NCBI GenBank assembly: GCA_934196075.1
Contig: CAKPVW010000043.1
Span: 1 to 17,546, forward strand
Reading direction: 5' to 3'
Length of the DNA stretch: 17,546 nucleotides
Source of the DNA: an uncultured Anaerovibrio sp.
Lineage (GTDB): Bacteria; Bacillota; Negativicutes; Selenomonadales; Selenomonadaceae
Shown one piece after another: positions 5,920-12,867 of the stretch. The notes below the pieces were generated by a model that saw only the letters and a program-made list of their open reading frames with translations, was not told the DNA's origin and did not search any database. The position numbers and the translations under genes were made by a program. Position 1 is the first letter of the stretch. Every line of letters starts with the position of its first letter.

Positions 5920-7514
5920 ATAATTGGTATTTGCAAAATAAAACTGGTACCCTGTCCTACCTGGCTTTCTACCTGAATGTCCATATCATGCTCTTGGGCA
6001 ATCCAACGGGCAATGGACAGGCCAAGGCCAGTACCTCCAGGAACACCATCCTGACGGCTGCGGGAACTGTCTACCCGATAAAATCTATCAAAGATTTTGC
6101 CCTGAACCTCAGGCGGAATCCCAATACCTGTATCAGCAATAATTATCTGAAGAACCTGTTTCTCCCGAGAGACAGGTTCTTTTTTGCTATCTGCCCTATC
6201 AACCTCTACCAGCTGGGCAGATAGAGAAATATGACCTCCTGCCGGGGTGTATTTTACAGCATTTTCCAAAAAAATACGCAAGAGCTGCTTCATAGCTACC
6301 TTGTCAGCCAAAACCGTTGCTTCTTCATTAACCTGCAAGGTATGACTATGCTCCTTGTCCGTAAGCTCCAGCTTTCGGAACACATCCTCCACCAAAGGCG
6401 CCATATCCAAAGGTTCCTTGTGCATAATCTGCCTTTTTTGATCCGCCCGGGCCAAAAATAGCAATTTTTCAATCAGCTCCTGCATATCCACCGCCTCAGA
6501 GCGAATCGCCTCCAAGCCCTCCTGCAAAGTTTCTTCATCCTGACTGCCCCAGCGAGCCAGCATATCCGAATACCCCTTAATAACTGTTACCGGAGTCCTC
6601 AGCTCATGGGAAGCATCTGAAACAAACTGCTGCTGTTGATGAAACCCCTTTTGGATTCTATCCAGCATGCGGTTAAAGGTTTCTGCCAGCTCCGACAGCT
6701 CATCTTTAGCAGGAGACACTGGGATTCTACGGCTCAAATCACTGATTTCTATGGATTTGGCTGTATCCGTAATATCCCTTACTGGATTCAGCAAACGACG
6801 GCTCACGAAATATCCCAATAGTAGGGCCACAAAAATACTAATAACAATTTCTGCCAGCAGCATTTTTTGAATCAAGGCCAACAGCCGGTTTTCCGCTGTA
6901 ATAGTCTTGAAAAAATGCAGCTCATAGGCATTGCCTCGAATTACCACAGGCACTTTTTTGTAGTAGATAATAAAATTGTCTGACTCAATGACCTGAAAAT
7001 TAGGATTGGCCCAAAAGGGAGGCCGTTCCTCTATATGACTCTGCAGCACCTGCAAGGAGGGAGAATACATATCACTATCATAAACAACTCCCCCCTGAGC
7101 ATCAGTAATTTTTAGAAACACCCCCGGCATAAGCTCCAGCTCATCGTTGTGAGCATTTTCCTGTTGCAAACGATAACGTCCTGCTGCCCGCAGTCCCATA
7201 AATCCCTGAGGATTGACCACATCATGGTGCATAGTCTGCCTTTTTCGCCTAGCCTCCTCCTGACCGCCATTAGGCGGTGGCGGTATAGGCAGGGTACTGC
7301 TGACATTTTCCTCAATGGGGCCATAGTGTTTTTCTAACTGCTTCAGTACATAGCGAATACTAAAGGACAGTTCTCCCTCTACCTGATGATATTGGGTATA
7401 GTACAGTCCCACTGCCGTACAGGCACTGGTGGCAAAAATCAGCACCGCCATCATAATGCCGTAAACCAGACTTAGCTTCACAGAGATTCTCAGACTATTA
7501 ATCCTTGATAACAT
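5916..7514 (-). CDS. membrane sensor histidine kinase
   Basis: A 532-aa classic HisKA kinase, partner of the upstream OmpR-type regulator. Order: TM1 (about 13-38), extracytoplasmic sensor region (about 40-212, with a proline run at 77-81), TM2 (214-237), HAMP (about 238-292), HisKA with SHELRTP (phosphoacceptor H303), and HATPase with N box FLENAVKYTP (N418), G1 box DTGIGIP (461-467), F box FDRFYR and G2 box GGTGLGLS (493-500). All catalytic motifs are intact. The ATG at 7514 has GGGGAG seven bases upstream, inside the end of the regulator gene, and the ORFs overlap by 17 nt, which suggests translational coupling. The signal is unknown; the sensor region has no recognised fold. Its stop codon overlaps that of the convergent cobT homologue by 4 bp, with no terminator seen. 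Confidence 0.93.
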   Translation of the reverse strand: MLSRINSLRISVKLSLVYGIMMAVLIFATSACTAVGLYYTQYHQVEGELSFSIRYVLKQLEKHYGPIEENVSSTLPIPPPPNGGQEEARRKRQTMHHDVVNPQGFMGLRAAGRYRLQQENAHNDELELMPGVFLKITDAQGGVVYDSDMYSPSLQVLQSHIEERPPFWANPNFQVIESDNFIIYYKKVPVVIRGNAYELHFFKTITAENRLLALIQKMLLAEIVISIFVALLLGYFVSRRLLNPVRDITDTAKSIEISDLSRRIPVSPAKDELSELAETFNRMLDRIQKGFHQQQQFVSDASHELRTPVTVIKGYSDMLARWGSQDEETLQEGLEAIRSEAVDMQELIEKLLFLARADQKRQIMHKEPLDMAPLVEDVFRKLELTDKEHSHTLQVNEEATVLADKVAMKQLLRIFLENAVKYTPAGGHISLSAQLVEVDRADSKKEPVSREKQVLQIIIADTGIGIPPEVQGKIFDRFYRVDSSRSRQDGVPGGTGLGLSIARWIAQEHDMDIQVESQVGQGTSFILQIPII

Positions 7515-8202
7515 AGCCTACTCCCCGCATGGTATATATATATTTCTCCTGAAATCTATCATCCAGCTTTTGGCGAAGATAACGAATATATACATCCACC
7601 ACATTGGTATCACCCATATAATCATAATCCCATACATTGGAAAGAATCTGATCCCTAGTGAGAACATTCCGCTTGTTTCTCAACAAATACTCCAACAAAT
7701 CATATTCCTTTTTGGTCAGCTCCACAGTAACAGAACCTACCTGCACCTCATGGCGAGCCGTATACATGGTCAAATTTTTAATCGTAAGGATTTCTTCCTG
7801 AGGCTCCCTTTCCTCCCCCCGCATATCCCGACGGCGCAGCACCACTCTCATGCGAGCCAAAAGCTCTGGTGTGGCAAAGGGCTTGGTAATATAATCATCG
7901 GCCCCAATATCCAAGCCATGTACCTTATCATCAATATCATCCTTGGCCGTAAGCATAATAATAGGCACCTGACTAAGTTCCCGCACCCTGCGGCAAATAG
8001 TAAAACCATCCATATCCGGCAGCATAACATCCAAAAGAACCAAATCATAATTCTCCTGCACGATACGCTCATAGGCCCGCCGACCATTATCCTCGATAGT
8101 AGTTGCCATGCCCTCGTGCTCCAGCTCCATCTGCAGGAATCTGGCAATCCGCCTTTCATCCTCCACAATCAACACACGATAGTTTTTCAAACCCTTATCC
8201 AT
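7498..8202 (-). CDS. OmpR/PhoB-type response regulator
   Basis: A 234-aa regulator. The receiver domain (about 8-125) has the acidic pair E14/D15, phospho-acceptor D58 (LLDVMLPD), T85 and K107 (ITKPF). A winged-helix DNA-binding domain (about 135-232) ends in the usual pattern VVDVYIRYLRQKLD and YTMRGVGYVIKD. It is therefore a complete two-component partner for the kinase that follows. It starts 13 nt after the LysR stop codon. Its own ribosome site is weak, so translation may be coupled to lysR. Target genes cannot be told from the window. Confidence 0.95.
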   Translation of the reverse strand: MDKGLKNYRVLIVEDERRIARFLQMELEHEGMATTIEDNGRRAYERIVQENYDLVLLDVMLPDMDGFTICRRVRELSQVPIIMLTAKDDIDDKVHGLDIGADDYITKPFATPELLARMRVVLRRRDMRGEEREPQEEILTIKNLTMYTARHEVQVGSVTVELTKKEYDLLEYLLRNKRNVLTRDQILSNVWDYDYMGDTNVVDVYIRYLRQKLDDRFQEKYIYTMRGVGYVIKD

Positions 8203-8215
8203 GATTTTTCAGCCA

Positions 8216-9100
8216 TCACTTTCTAATATACTTCTTGCGAAACAGCTCCAAAAAATGGGTGCAGCTACTGGACAAGGTGCGATTCTTCAACCAAGCCACC
8301 ACTGTATGAGTATGAATCTCCGCCTCCACAATCCGCTTGAAAATAACCTTGTCTGAATTTACCATGCTGCGGGCAGACAAAGGCACTAGAGCAATACCAA
8401 TCCCCATCTGAGTCCAAAGAATATTCTGAATCTGACTATCGCTGACACTCAAAATATTCGGCTCAAATTTGTGCTTCTGGCACTGCTCCAAAAAGCTGCT
8501 ATGCCAGCGCAGGGGAACCAGCAACGGCTTACCCTCCAGTTCCTGCAAATGCACAAAATCACTATTTTCGCCACAAGAGCAAAGATCCTTGTGCATGGCC
8601 AAAACCAATGGCTCATCTGGCAAAACCATGGATTCATAGGTAGAGCTATCTACCTGAGTACGAGTAATAGCCAGCTCTATAATATGACTATCCAACAGCT
8701 CCAATATTCTGGCGCCATCACTTTCCCATACATTGAAATTTACCAAAGGATACATACGATGAAAATCTGCCACCAGCTGAGGTATCAGCATAGCGCCAGA
8801 GCTGGTTACCGTTCCTAGCTTGATGGTGCCAGCTACACCGGAACCAATATCTGTAATTTCCCGCAAGGTGCCATCCACCATGCCCAAAATATGTTTTACT
8901 CTGGAATACAACAGCATACCTGCATCGGTAAGGCGAATCCGACGGCTGCCCCGTTCAAAAAGCTGTACCCCTAAGGAACTCTCCAGCTTTTTCATCTGAC
9001 GGCTCAAAGCCGGCTGAGCTATACTTAGTCTAATAGCTGCGTGACTGATATTTCCTTCCTCTACGATGGCATAAAATGCCTGCATATCCTTTATTTCCAT
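8216..9100 (-). CDS. LysR-family transcriptional regulator
   Basis: A 294-aa protein of standard LysR length. The N-terminal winged helix (about 1-60) contains NISHAAIRLSIAQPALSRQ, the LysR recognition region; an effector-binding domain with two Rossmann-like lobes fills about 90-290. The ATG at 9100 is preceded by GGGGGAAG four bases upstream. It is the first gene of a tight minus-strand cluster: lysR, 13 nt, response regulator, 17-nt overlap, histidine kinase. It is divergent from the purine permease gene, the usual geometry for a LysR regulator and its target, so control of the permease, of its own operon, or of both is plausible. The effector is unknown. Confidence 0.93.
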   Translation of the reverse strand: MEIKDMQAFYAIVEEGNISHAAIRLSIAQPALSRQMKKLESSLGVQLFERGSRRIRLTDAGMLLYSRVKHILGMVDGTLREITDIGSGVAGTIKLGTVTSSGAMLIPQLVADFHRMYPLVNFNVWESDGARILELLDSHIIELAITRTQVDSSTYESMVLPDEPLVLAMHKDLCSCGENSDFVHLQELEGKPLLVPLRWHSSFLEQCQKHKFEPNILSVSDSQIQNILWTQMGIGIALVPLSARSMVNSDKVIFKRIVEAEIHTHTVVAWLKNRTLSSSCTHFLELFRKKYIRK

Positions 9101-9365
9101 GTAACTTCCCCCAAATATATACTATATATAATATTTTATAGAAACTATAACTTTTATTGTACTACTCCTATGCAAAATGAGCAATATATACATAGGAAAA
9201 ATAACTAATTTGCATAGAAGCTTAAAAACCGCCCAAAGATACGAGAATAAATCCTCTATCCTCTCCTTAGCCAGTCTGAAAATTTACTGAAAAAAATTTG
9301 CTTATTGGCAATTTTGCGATATAATAGTTTTGTTTTTTTCGTTTTATGTATAAGGAGGAATTTTC
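9101..9365. promoter_or_regulatory. divergent lysR / permease regulatory region
   Basis: AT-rich 265-bp spacer. TATAG-AAA-CTATA (9137-9149) is a small dyad of the T-N11-A kind bound by LysR proteins. Two further inverted repeats sit alongside: CCTATG (9167-9172) with CATAGG (9191-9196), and CTATGCA (9168-9174) with TGCATAG (9211-9217). These are candidate operators. No purine riboswitch core is seen. The lysR promoter cannot be fixed because several TA-rich -10-like strings overlap. Confidence 0.4.
9298..9325 (+). promoter_or_regulatory. permease promoter
   Basis: TTGCTT (9298-9303), 16-nt spacer, perfect TATAAT (9320-9325), about 27 nt upstream of AAGGAGG (9352-9358). Confidence 0.65.
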
Positions 9366-10700
9366 TTGTCATCTTCAGTTCATCCCGTAGATGAAAAGCT
9401 ACCCCTATGGAAGCTGCTTTTCTTTGGATTCCAGCATGTATTGGCTATGTATTCCGGTGCAGTAGCCGTACCTTTGGTGTTGGCCCAGGCCATTAATCTA
9501 GATACTGAGCGTCTCATTTATCTTATTAATGCTGATTTGTTTACCTGCGGTATTGCTACCTTGGTACAAACCCTAAGCGTAGGGCCTTATATCGGTTCCA
9601 AGCTGCCAATTGTCCAAGGGTGTACCTTTACAGCGGTTATGCCAATGATTATTATTGCTAACTCAGCTGGAGGCGGCTCCGAGGGGCTACAGGCCGTTTA
9701 TGGCTCTGCCATTGTCTCCGGTCTGGTGTGCTTTGTTATTGCCAACTACTTCAGCAAGCTGCTGCGTTTTTTCCCGCCAGTAGTAACAGGCTCCGTTATT
9801 ACTATTATTGGTCTGACTCTGATGCCAGTGGCTGTAGGCTGGATTGCAGGCTTGGACCCAACTGCTGCTGATTTTGCAGATCCCTTCTATATTCTTATGG
9901 CTGTTGTGGTGCTGGCCATTATCATGATTTTCTACCGCTGCTTTACTGGCTTCCTCAGCCATATTGCCGTACTGTTGGGCTTGATTCTAGGTACAATCAT
10001 AGCCTGTGCTATGGGTTATGTAGATTTCACTCCTGTAACCGAGGCTGCCCTTTTGGGCATTACCACGCCATTTGCCTTTGGCCTGCCTACCTTTGATCCT
10101 GCGGCCTGTGTAGCCATGACTCTGGTTATGCTGGTAACTATGGCGGAAACCACTGGTGATATGATGGCTATTACAGAGATTGTGGAAAAGCCTATGAGCA
10201 AAAACCTGCTAACCCGTGCTTTGAGAGCAGATGGCTTCTCCACCATGCTGGGTGGCGTGCTGAATGCCTTCCCTTATACAGCCTTTGCCCAAAACATTGG
10301 CCTTATTACCCTAACTGGTGTCCGCAGCCGTTATGTGGTAGCCACCAGTGCTGTGATTATGATGCTGCTGGGCCTGTGTCCAAAGCTGGCAGCTATTGTC
10401 TCCTGTATTCCGCCTATGGTACTAGGCGGCGCTGGTTTAGCCATGTTCGGCATGGTAGCAGCCAGTGGTATTCGCAGTCTATCCAAGGTTGAATTCAATG
10501 GCAACTGCAATATGATGGTTATTGCCATCAGCGTAGCAGTAGCCATGATACCTGTATGCAGCCCAGGCTTCTACAGCAAATTCCCTGTTACCATGCAGCT
10601 TATTTGCAATAGCAGTATCACCATCGGCAGTATTACCGCCATGGTGCTAAACTTCCTGCTCAATAAACCTCAAAAGGAAGAAACATTTCTAGATGAGTAA
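9366..10700 (+). CDS. pbuX: NCS2-family purine permease, probably xanthine permease
   Basis: A 444-aa polytopic inner-membrane protein (about 12-14 hydrophobic segments) of the nucleobase:cation symporter-2 family. Family motifs are clear: VQGCTFTAVMPM near residue 80, AETTGD with E261 in the TM8 region, and QNIGLITLTGVRSR (from Q309) in the TM10 signature region. Glu in TM8 and Gln in TM10 bind the base in characterised members. Purine choice (xanthine or urate) cannot be fixed from sequence, but the neighbouring, convergent xpt gene favours xanthine. Translation starts at TTG 9366, seven bases after AAGGAGG; no in-frame ATG is better placed. It has its own promoter and a strong terminator, and is divergent from lysR. 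Confidence 0.87.
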   Translation: MSSSVHPVDEKLPLWKLLFFGFQHVLAMYSGAVAVPLVLAQAINLDTERLIYLINADLFTCGIATLVQTLSVGPYIGSKLPIVQGCTFTAVMPMIIIANSAGGGSEGLQAVYGSAIVSGLVCFVIANYFSKLLRFFPPVVTGSVITIIGLTLMPVAVGWIAGLDPTAADFADPFYILMAVVVLAIIMIFYRCFTGFLSHIAVLLGLILGTIIACAMGYVDFTPVTEAALLGITTPFAFGLPTFDPAACVAMTLVMLVTMAETTGDMMAITEIVEKPMSKNLLTRALRADGFSTMLGGVLNAFPYTAFAQNIGLITLTGVRSRYVVATSAVIMMLLGLCPKLAAIVSCIPPMVLGGAGLAMFGMVAASGIRSLSKVEFNGNCNMMVIAISVAVAMIPVCSPGFYSKFPVTMQLICNSSITIGSITAMVLNFLLNKPQKEETFLDE

Positions 10701-10712
10701 CTAAATACCAAT

Positions 10713-10796
10713 AAACTGTCCTTTAAACTATGCTATGGTATAGCCCCTGATAATCTAATTTTGCTGGGCACTGCATACCTAAAGGGCAGTTTTTTT
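10713..10796 (+). terminator. terminator of the permease gene, with nested stems
   Basis: A 13-bp outer stem (10713-10725 with 10780-10792, one G-U) runs into a T-run to 10796. Inside it, GGTAT/ATACC and GCCC/GGGC form further stems, making an unusually long terminator hairpin. Confidence 0.7.
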
Positions 10797-10805
10797 GTAC
10801 AAAAA

Positions 10806-10837
10806 ATCACCTACAGACCTAGTGATCCATAGGCGAT
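10806..10837 (-). terminator. terminator of xpt
   Basis: On the minus strand an 8-bp stem with one G-U (10830-10837 with 10806-10813) is followed by TTTTTT, 13 nt beyond the xpt stop codon. Confidence 0.7.
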
Positions 10838-10849
10838 AATTGCTTTTTC

Positions 10850-11428
10850 TCAGTCTTCTTCTACAAATTCAACCTTGCCATTTTCCAGAGCAGCTACACT
10901 GGCCAAGGCTTCCAGACGATAGCCTGCATCCAAAATCTTCTGATGGCCATTCTGAAAGGCCTTTTCAATGGCAATACCAATACCTGCTACCTTAGAGCCA
11001 GCCTTTTCCACCAAACGAGCCAAGCCTAGGGCTGCCTCACCATTAGCCAGGAAATCATCAATAATCAGTACATTTTCTCCTGCTGGCAGGAACTTTTTCA
11101 AGACAGTAATATTAGAAGTTTCCTTCTTGGTATAGGAATATACCTGCTCAGTATAGGCAGGCTCTGTCATCAACACAGATGCCTTTTTCCGGGCAAATAC
11201 CATAGGCACCCCCAGCTTGAGAGCTGTGGTAACACCAATAGCAATACCAGATGCCTCTACAGTCAAAACTCTGTCAATCTGTACATCACTAAACAAATCA
11301 GCAAATTCCTCGCCCATAGCCATGGACAGCTGAGGGTCAATCTGATGGTTCAAAAAGGAATCCACCTTCAGCACATTACCTGGCAAAACAATGCCCTCTT
11401 CCAAAATACGCTGCTCTAACAAATCCAT
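10850..11428 (-). CDS. xpt: xanthine phosphoribosyltransferase
   Basis: A 192-aa enzyme that converts xanthine and PRPP to XMP in purine salvage, in the cytoplasm. It follows the Bacillus Xpt pattern along its whole length: LKVDSFLNHQIDP (20-32), the SGIA motif (60-63), GVPMVFARKK (73-82), the PRPP-binding loop IIDDFLANG (122-130) and GIGIAIEKAFQ near 147. The ATG at 11428 is chosen over an in-frame TTG 18 nt upstream because it has AGGAGG (11436-11441) at seven bases and matches the family N-terminus. It follows the 105-aa gene by 14 nt, probably as one operon, and converges on the permease gene. No guanine/xanthine riboswitch precedes the operon, unlike the classic Bacillus xpt-pbuX. Confidence 0.93.
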   Translation of the reverse strand: MDLLEQRILEEGIVLPGNVLKVDSFLNHQIDPQLSMAMGEEFADLFSDVQIDRVLTVEASGIAIGVTTALKLGVPMVFARKKASVLMTEPAYTEQVYSYTKKETSNITVLKKFLPAGENVLIIDDFLANGEAALGLARLVEKAGSKVAGIGIAIEKAFQNGHQKILDAGYRLEALASVAALENGKVEFVEED

Positions 11429-11442
11429 TCCCGTGCCTCCTA

Positions 11443-11760
11443 TCAATAATGTGGGTGCTTTTTCACATACTCTACAGGACGACTCCAGTCCACGTGAACA
11501 TCAGTATTTTCCCACAATCTGGTCAAAGCCAGCTGGAAGCTTTCCACATCTGCCAAAGGATTAACATTTACAGGAGAAAAATCTCGCAAGGTTTCGTGAG
11601 GAATGCGAATTTCATGCTCAGTAGACAGAAACTTCTCAGCGTCCTCTACAGCCTTGGCATCATCGAGACAAACCTTCACGGTTTTGTTCTCAATATCGTA
11701 TTCCACCCAGCCAATAGCCTCCCGGCAGCTAACTGCTACACTATATATTTTATCACTCAT
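11443..11760 (-). CDS. conserved-looking small protein of unknown function upstream of xpt
   Basis: A 105-aa soluble, acidic protein that I do not recognise. It starts at ATG 11760 with AAGGAG nine bases upstream and has a promoter at 11804-11833. There is no signal peptide or membrane segment. The first part alternates short hydrophobic strands (IYSVAVSCREAIGWVEYDI) as in a small alpha/beta fold. The C-terminus (VHVDWSRPVEYVKKHPHY) is rich in aromatic and basic residues. Only 14 nt separate it from xpt, so a link to purine salvage is possible by context but unsupported by any motif. The good ribosome site and promoter make it a real gene. Confidence 0.75.
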   Translation of the reverse strand: MSDKIYSVAVSCREAIGWVEYDIENKTVKVCLDDAKAVEDAEKFLSTEHEIRIPHETLRDFSPVNVNPLADVESFQLALTRLWENTDVHVDWSRPVEYVKKHPHY

Positions 11761-11803
11761 TTGTCAAATCTCCTTTTATTTTACCGAAAACATTGCTTAT
11801 GCT

Positions 11804-11833
11804 ATTATACCCTAAAAAAAGTATATTTGTCGA
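11804..11833 (-). promoter_or_regulatory. promoter of the 105-aa gene and xpt
   Basis: On the minus strand TCGACA (11828-11833), 18-nt spacer, perfect TATAAT (11809 down to 11804), with AAGGAG and ATG downstream. The rest of 11761-11910 shows no riboswitch or clear terminator. Confidence 0.65.
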
Positions 11834-11910
11834 TAGCTATCCATAGGACGGCTTGTCAAATACCTGCCAAGAGTCCCTCATTGCCTAGCTTTCTATACAG
11901 ATACCTAGAA

Positions 11911-12522
11911 TTAATTCAAGTTGCTTTCAGGCGTATACACAGGTATTTTTTTGAAATAACGGTGGTTTATTTCCATAATTTCTCTGGTTTCAGTCCGATA
12001 AAATTTTACCCGGCCAGCCTGCAATGGCTCTGGCAGATTTTCCGGTGCAGCCATACATTCTACCCAGCGGTAAGGCTTTCTCTGTCCCTGCTCATCCTCT
12101 TCATAATAAAGAGTGTCCTCAGGCCCTGGCTCCTCATCCCCCTTGCAAGGTGCAAAATGCAGCTTTATCTGCTCTATAAACATCCAGCAGGTTTCCTCCG
12201 ACATATCCAGAGTTCCTTCCTTACCTTCATCTGCTCCATTATATGCAGCAATAAAAATAGCCTTGCCATAAATAATTTCCTTTTCATCTGGAGCTGGAAA
12301 TCTGCGATTAGGCTTCATGCCCAGCACGGCTGCCAAATCATTAACTAGAATAAACAAGGAAATACCTGGCTGAATTTCAAAAAATTCCACAGCACCATAA
12401 TTGCCCTCTAATACATCCCGAATAGCCTCCTCATGTCTGCCATGTCCGGCAGGCAATCTGATAATGGATGGCTCCTGCCCTGGATCGATTAAAATTGCCC
12501 GCATTAATTGCTCTTTTGCCAT
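11911..12522 (-). CDS. DUF3846-like protein of unknown function
   Basis: A 203-aa soluble acidic protein. The N-terminal half (MRAILIDPGQEPSII, then ISLFILVNDLAAVLGMKPNRRF and IIYGKAIFIAAY, then LDMSEE) follows the pattern of DUF3846: an opening strand ending in a proline, a central vNe-like strand, an NR motif, an I-x-G-x-hydrophobic strand, and an L-(t/s)-(d/e)-e end. That family is common in Firmicutes and their mobile elements, and no function is known. The C-terminal 90 residues, with many Glu/Asp and a WVECMAAPE segment, are unrecognised. AGGAGG lies 11 nt before the chosen ATG (12522); an in-frame ATG at 12531 is only two nt from it, and one at 12504 matches the domain start. Recognition is from memory of the family and moderate. 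Confidence 0.65.
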   Translation of the reverse strand: MAKEQLMRAILIDPGQEPSIIRLPAGHGRHEEAIRDVLEGNYGAVEFFEIQPGISLFILVNDLAAVLGMKPNRRFPAPDEKEIIYGKAIFIAAYNGADEGKEGTLDMSEETCWMFIEQIKLHFAPCKGDEEPGPEDTLYYEEDEQGQRKPYRWVECMAAPENLPEPLQAGRVKFYRTETREIMEINHRYFKKIPVYTPESNLN

Positions 12523-12571
12523 AAATCCCATTTCCTCCTAAAAAAAATCAGATAATATTGTTTGTCAAGAC

Positions 12572-12600
12572 TTGTTATTAAAAAAATATTGTGCTAGTAT
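12572..12600 (+). promoter_or_regulatory. promoter of the 6S RNA candidate
   Basis: TTGTTA (12572-12577), 17-nt spacer, TAGTAT (12595-12600) with TGC directly before it (extended -10). The start is predicted near 12607. A minus-strand TTGACA nearby could serve the divergent DUF3846-like gene. Confidence 0.65.
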
Positions 12601-12606
12601 ACAAGA

Positions 12607-12795
12607 CAAAGAGGGAATCTCTGAGATGCGCGTTATTCCTTTCATCGTCTGGCCTACTCTTTTTATAAGGGAGCCTGATATTGCACCGTGGCTGTTGGAT
12701 CGTCATCGAGCGAATAACAAAAGCGGCGGCTAAGGGCACCCACCTGCAACCGCAGGTTAGACCTGTTGGTCGACGACATTTCGGAACCCACTTAT
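12607..12795 (+). ncRNA. ssrS: 6S RNA candidate (RNA polymerase-binding regulator)
   Basis: About 190 nt without an ORF, bounded by its own promoter and terminator, the size of 6S RNA. The 5' end contains TCTGAGATG (12620-12628), very like the E. coli 6S 5' end, and pairs with CATTTCGGA (12777-12785) in a 9-bp closing stem with G-U pairs. GGG (12613-12615) and CCC (12787-12789) can extend it across an internal loop. In the 3' half ACCTGC-AACC-GCAGGT forms the small hairpin expected near the central bubble, and GTCGACGAC precedes the closing stem. 6S RNA binds sigma-70/A holoenzyme by mimicking an open promoter. The class is likely but was not checked with a covariance model. Confidence 0.6.
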
Positions 12796-12796
12796 G

Positions 12797-12839
12797 GCGG
12801 GAGGTCTTCGTGACCCCCCGCTTTCTTTTTGTCTTTTTT
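12797..12839 (+). terminator. terminator of the 6S RNA candidate
   Basis: GCGGGAGGTC (12797-12806) pairs with GACCCCCCGC (12812-12821) with one mismatch, followed by a T-rich stretch to 12839. It converges on the 3' end of the DAK2-like gene. Confidence 0.75.
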
Positions 12840-12867
12840 CACCTAACATGCTAACTATCATAGCCTA

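Noticed and set aside
7570..8226. A 218-codon plus-strand open frame
   Set aside because: Antisense to the response regulator, His/Ile-rich, no domain and no ribosome site.
11429..11446. A TTG start extending Xpt by six residues
   Set aside because: It precedes the AGGAGG ribosome site, and the extra residues do not match the family N-terminus.
11761..11910. A purine riboswitch before the 105-aa gene and xpt
   Set aside because: No aptamer core loops were found on the minus strand; a plain promoter sits close to the start codon.
11449..12348. A 299-codon plus-strand open frame
   Set aside because: It runs antisense across the 105-aa gene and the DUF3846-like gene, is rich in Tyr, Phe, Ser and Ile as expected for a shadow frame, and has no ribosome site.
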